Source: Rhynchopus sp. YZ270_cl-10 | Lineage: Eukaryota > Euglenozoa > Diplonemea > Diplonemida > Diplonemidae | Assembly: GCA_964035575.1 (NCBI GenBank) | Contig: OZ037929.1 | Location: forward strand, 186,001 to 250,000 | Length of the DNA: 64,000 bases | Direction: 5' to 3' | Part shown: piece by piece, positions 61,911 through 64,000 of the stretch | How positions within the stretch are numbered: the first letter of the stretch is position 1 | Layout of the letters: each line of letters starts with the position of its first letter | Translations under genes and position numbers: made by a program | The notes under the pieces: model-generated | Told to the model about the DNA's origin: nothing | The model's database searches: none | What the model saw: only the letters and a program-made list of their open reading frames with translations

Positions 61911-64000
61911 AACGTTTGGGTGTGATAAAAAAGAAGAAAAAAAGAGGGGGAAAATGTCAGTCCGGTGTTGAAAATCTGTGGGAGGGAGGGTGGGGAGAGG
62001 GAGAGGGGGTTGTAAGAAAAGTTAAAAAAAAAGGGGACAAAAGGCGAAAAAAGCTTCTGTTTTTGGGGAGAGGGGGAAGAAGAAAAAAAAAAGAAAATTT
62101 GGTTGCGTGACGTTCGCTTGGTGTTGGACATTTATTTCGTGGTTTTGAATCTGTGTCCTCCATCCCGTTTCCACTTATCGGTCAGATGGAGAGAGACAGG
62201 GTAATGAGGTCTGTGATGATGGGTTCCGGATGGGAGAAAAAAGAGGGAACTCTATTTTTGTTTTGTTTTTTTGTCTTTTTTTTGCAAAATTTTTGGCGCT
62301 TTTTTTTTGTCTCTTTTTTAAAGACACCCCTCCCCCTCGCCCCGTATTTTTTTGTTGCTTTTTTCATCGTTCTTTTTGGTGTATGTGTGTGATATTTTTT
62401 TTTTTTACGGTGTGTGTGTTGGAATGAATTGTGTGAAGGGGGGGGATTGTTGCCACTTTTCATAGTGCACTTTTTCCACCACCTTTTTTCGTTTGTTCTG
62501 TTTGTCATTTTTTTGTTTTGTTTTATTTTTGAAAATGCAATATTTTTTCTCCCTTTTTTTTGAGTAAAAAATAGCGTCTGCAAGCATTCGCACTACGTGA
62601 AGACAAACACGGGGGGGTAAAAAAAAACTGTTTCCTGTTCTGTTTTCCAAAGAAATCAGAACAAATAAACAAAAAGAAAATATTTGTTTTTTTTTTTTTG
62701 TAAGATGAATCTCTCCTTCGTCACCTTGACACAAAAAAAATAAAATCCCAACAACGAAATCCTTCTCAAAAGATAAATTCTAAACAAAAAAATAAAGCAA
62801 AGGGGGGGAAAATAAGAAGAAAAACCACACACACAAAATAAAAAAAAAAGGATTGGCAATACCCGCGTCACATTTAAGGAAGGGTGTTTTTTGTGTGTTT
62901 TTCTGAGTCCCCTCCCATCCCCCCTCCATCTTCCTCGTTTTAATTTTCCAACTTCATCCATACATCCCCTCCCCCTCCCTAGTGGTGGCAGTATTGTGAT
63001 AGAATACGCAAAATACATCACAATACATGTGTATTTTGATGTATTTTTGCGTATTCCAATGGGCTCCCATCACAATACTGCCACCATTACCCCTCCCCAT
63101 CCCTCCCAGAAAAAGAAAGAAAAATGGGGTATAAAACAAAAAGTGATAAGTGCAAAACCACTTCTGGGACACAGGCACTGACACTTCGTGAGGCTATTGA
63201 ACCCCCCGAGTGTTGCGATTTTGGGGGAAAAACAAAAAAAAAAAAGTGCTTTTTTTTCACTATATAATGCAGTCTAAATAGAAAGAAATGAAAGGTGACG
63301 GTAACTGTTTCTTTGTCACCCTTTTTTTTTTTGTAAGAAAAATGCAAAAAAAAAGGCCATTAATGATAACGAACCACTTTACTCGCGGGGTTTTTAAAAC
63401 ATCCCAGCAGGTACAGAAGAACAGAAGAAATTTTATTTTATTTTTTAAATAAATTGTGGTGGTGTAGTTGCCTCGGTTTGTGTTGCCACAGTTGTGCAAT
63501 CTTCACTTTTCGTTTTTTTTTTTTTTTTTTTTTTTTTTTTTGAAATGATTGTTGTTGTCATGTCATACTGAGCTCGTTCGTTGATCATATTTCTATGGGT
63601 TTTGGTATTTGAAATACAAAAAAAAAAAAAAAAACGTTATGTTGTCTTGTGCAAAAAGGAATCATTTTGGGAGAAATCTTATCGCTAGCATCTGGTAGAT
63701 CAGAGTGGTTTGCAACTCTCTCCCTCTCCTACCTTTTGCTTTTGTTTTGGAGAAATTTAAAAAAAAAAAACTGAAAATTTGAAAATTTGAAAAACAAAAA
63801 ATGTGGGAGAGGGGCCCACCACAGACAAAAAAAAGCCCATTTTTTCCAAAGAAAAAAAAAAATAATACCCCAATAAGGGGAAAAGAACAAGGCGAAAGGA
63901 ATGAAGTGGTGGGATTTTTTTTTTTGGATTTTTCCCCGCACACCGTAATTATGTTTTTTGCTGTTTTCAAAAAAACGCACGAAAAGAAAATGTGGCTTGA
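61911..64000. other. Low-complexity spacer
   Basis: Dominated by A, T and G homopolymers, including a T-run of about 30 near 63510-63541. Frames here are short and built of Phe/Lys runs. Apart from the hairpin element at 62982-63087 nothing is recognised. Confidence 0.6.
62982..63087. mobile_element. 106-bp hairpin MITE with TA target duplication
   Basis: Ends GTGGTGGCAGTATTGTGAT and (complement) ATGGTGGCAGTATTGTGAT; inner arms GAATACGCAAAATACATCA pair again. TA lies outside both ends. There is no coding capacity. Confidence 0.75.

Overview
The window comes from an intron-bearing unicellular eukaryote. The genes are GC-rich islands in A/T-rich spacer full of homopolymer runs, and the spliced genes use GTATGT-type donors and CAG acceptors. 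Clues to lineage are a secreted catalase-peroxidase, a bacterial-type chitin monooxygenase with fungal-like binding tails, and a long array of leucine-rich-repeat genes. A diplonemid (Euglenozoa) is one candidate. Oomycete-like, labyrinthulid or chytrid-like protists are not excluded, because no rRNA, tRNA or spliced-leader gene was found to settle it.

Layout. 0-12 kb: the 5' end of a secreted KatG (1-415), a TLC-domain membrane protein (1363-2238), about 5 kb of foldback elements and satellites, a PDZ-like zinc-motif protein (7525-8725) and endonuclease V (10673-11713). 12-37 kb: an array of six same-strand genes encoding a ubiquitin-like domain fused to 25-residue leucine-rich repeats (about 9 to 42 units). 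The array contains a C-terminal J-domain gene, pieces of a RhoGEF-like gene copied into the spacers, decayed repeat fragments, and a 4.2-kb hAT transposon whose transposase reads through two very short introns. 37-42 kb: a nest of inverted-repeat elements, including a 2.4-kb element with TTA target duplications. 42-49 kb: a 2,263-residue RhoGEF-like scaffold protein with one 3' intron; its 3' end also exists as a near-identical copy at 26-28 kb. 49-64 kb: a secreted cysteine-rich repeat protein, a six-exon gene joining a BFR1-like coiled coil to KH domains, an AA10 polysaccharide monooxygenase, a mitochondrial carrier, and low-complexity spacer.

All recognised host genes lie on the minus strand; the only plus-strand gene is the hAT transposase. 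The host genes do not form one pathway. The coherent units are the LRR array, which spreads by duplicating genes together with their spacers and captured fragments, and the set of small hairpin transposons, one of which sits in a host intron. No retrovirus-like or capsid-bearing element was recognised.
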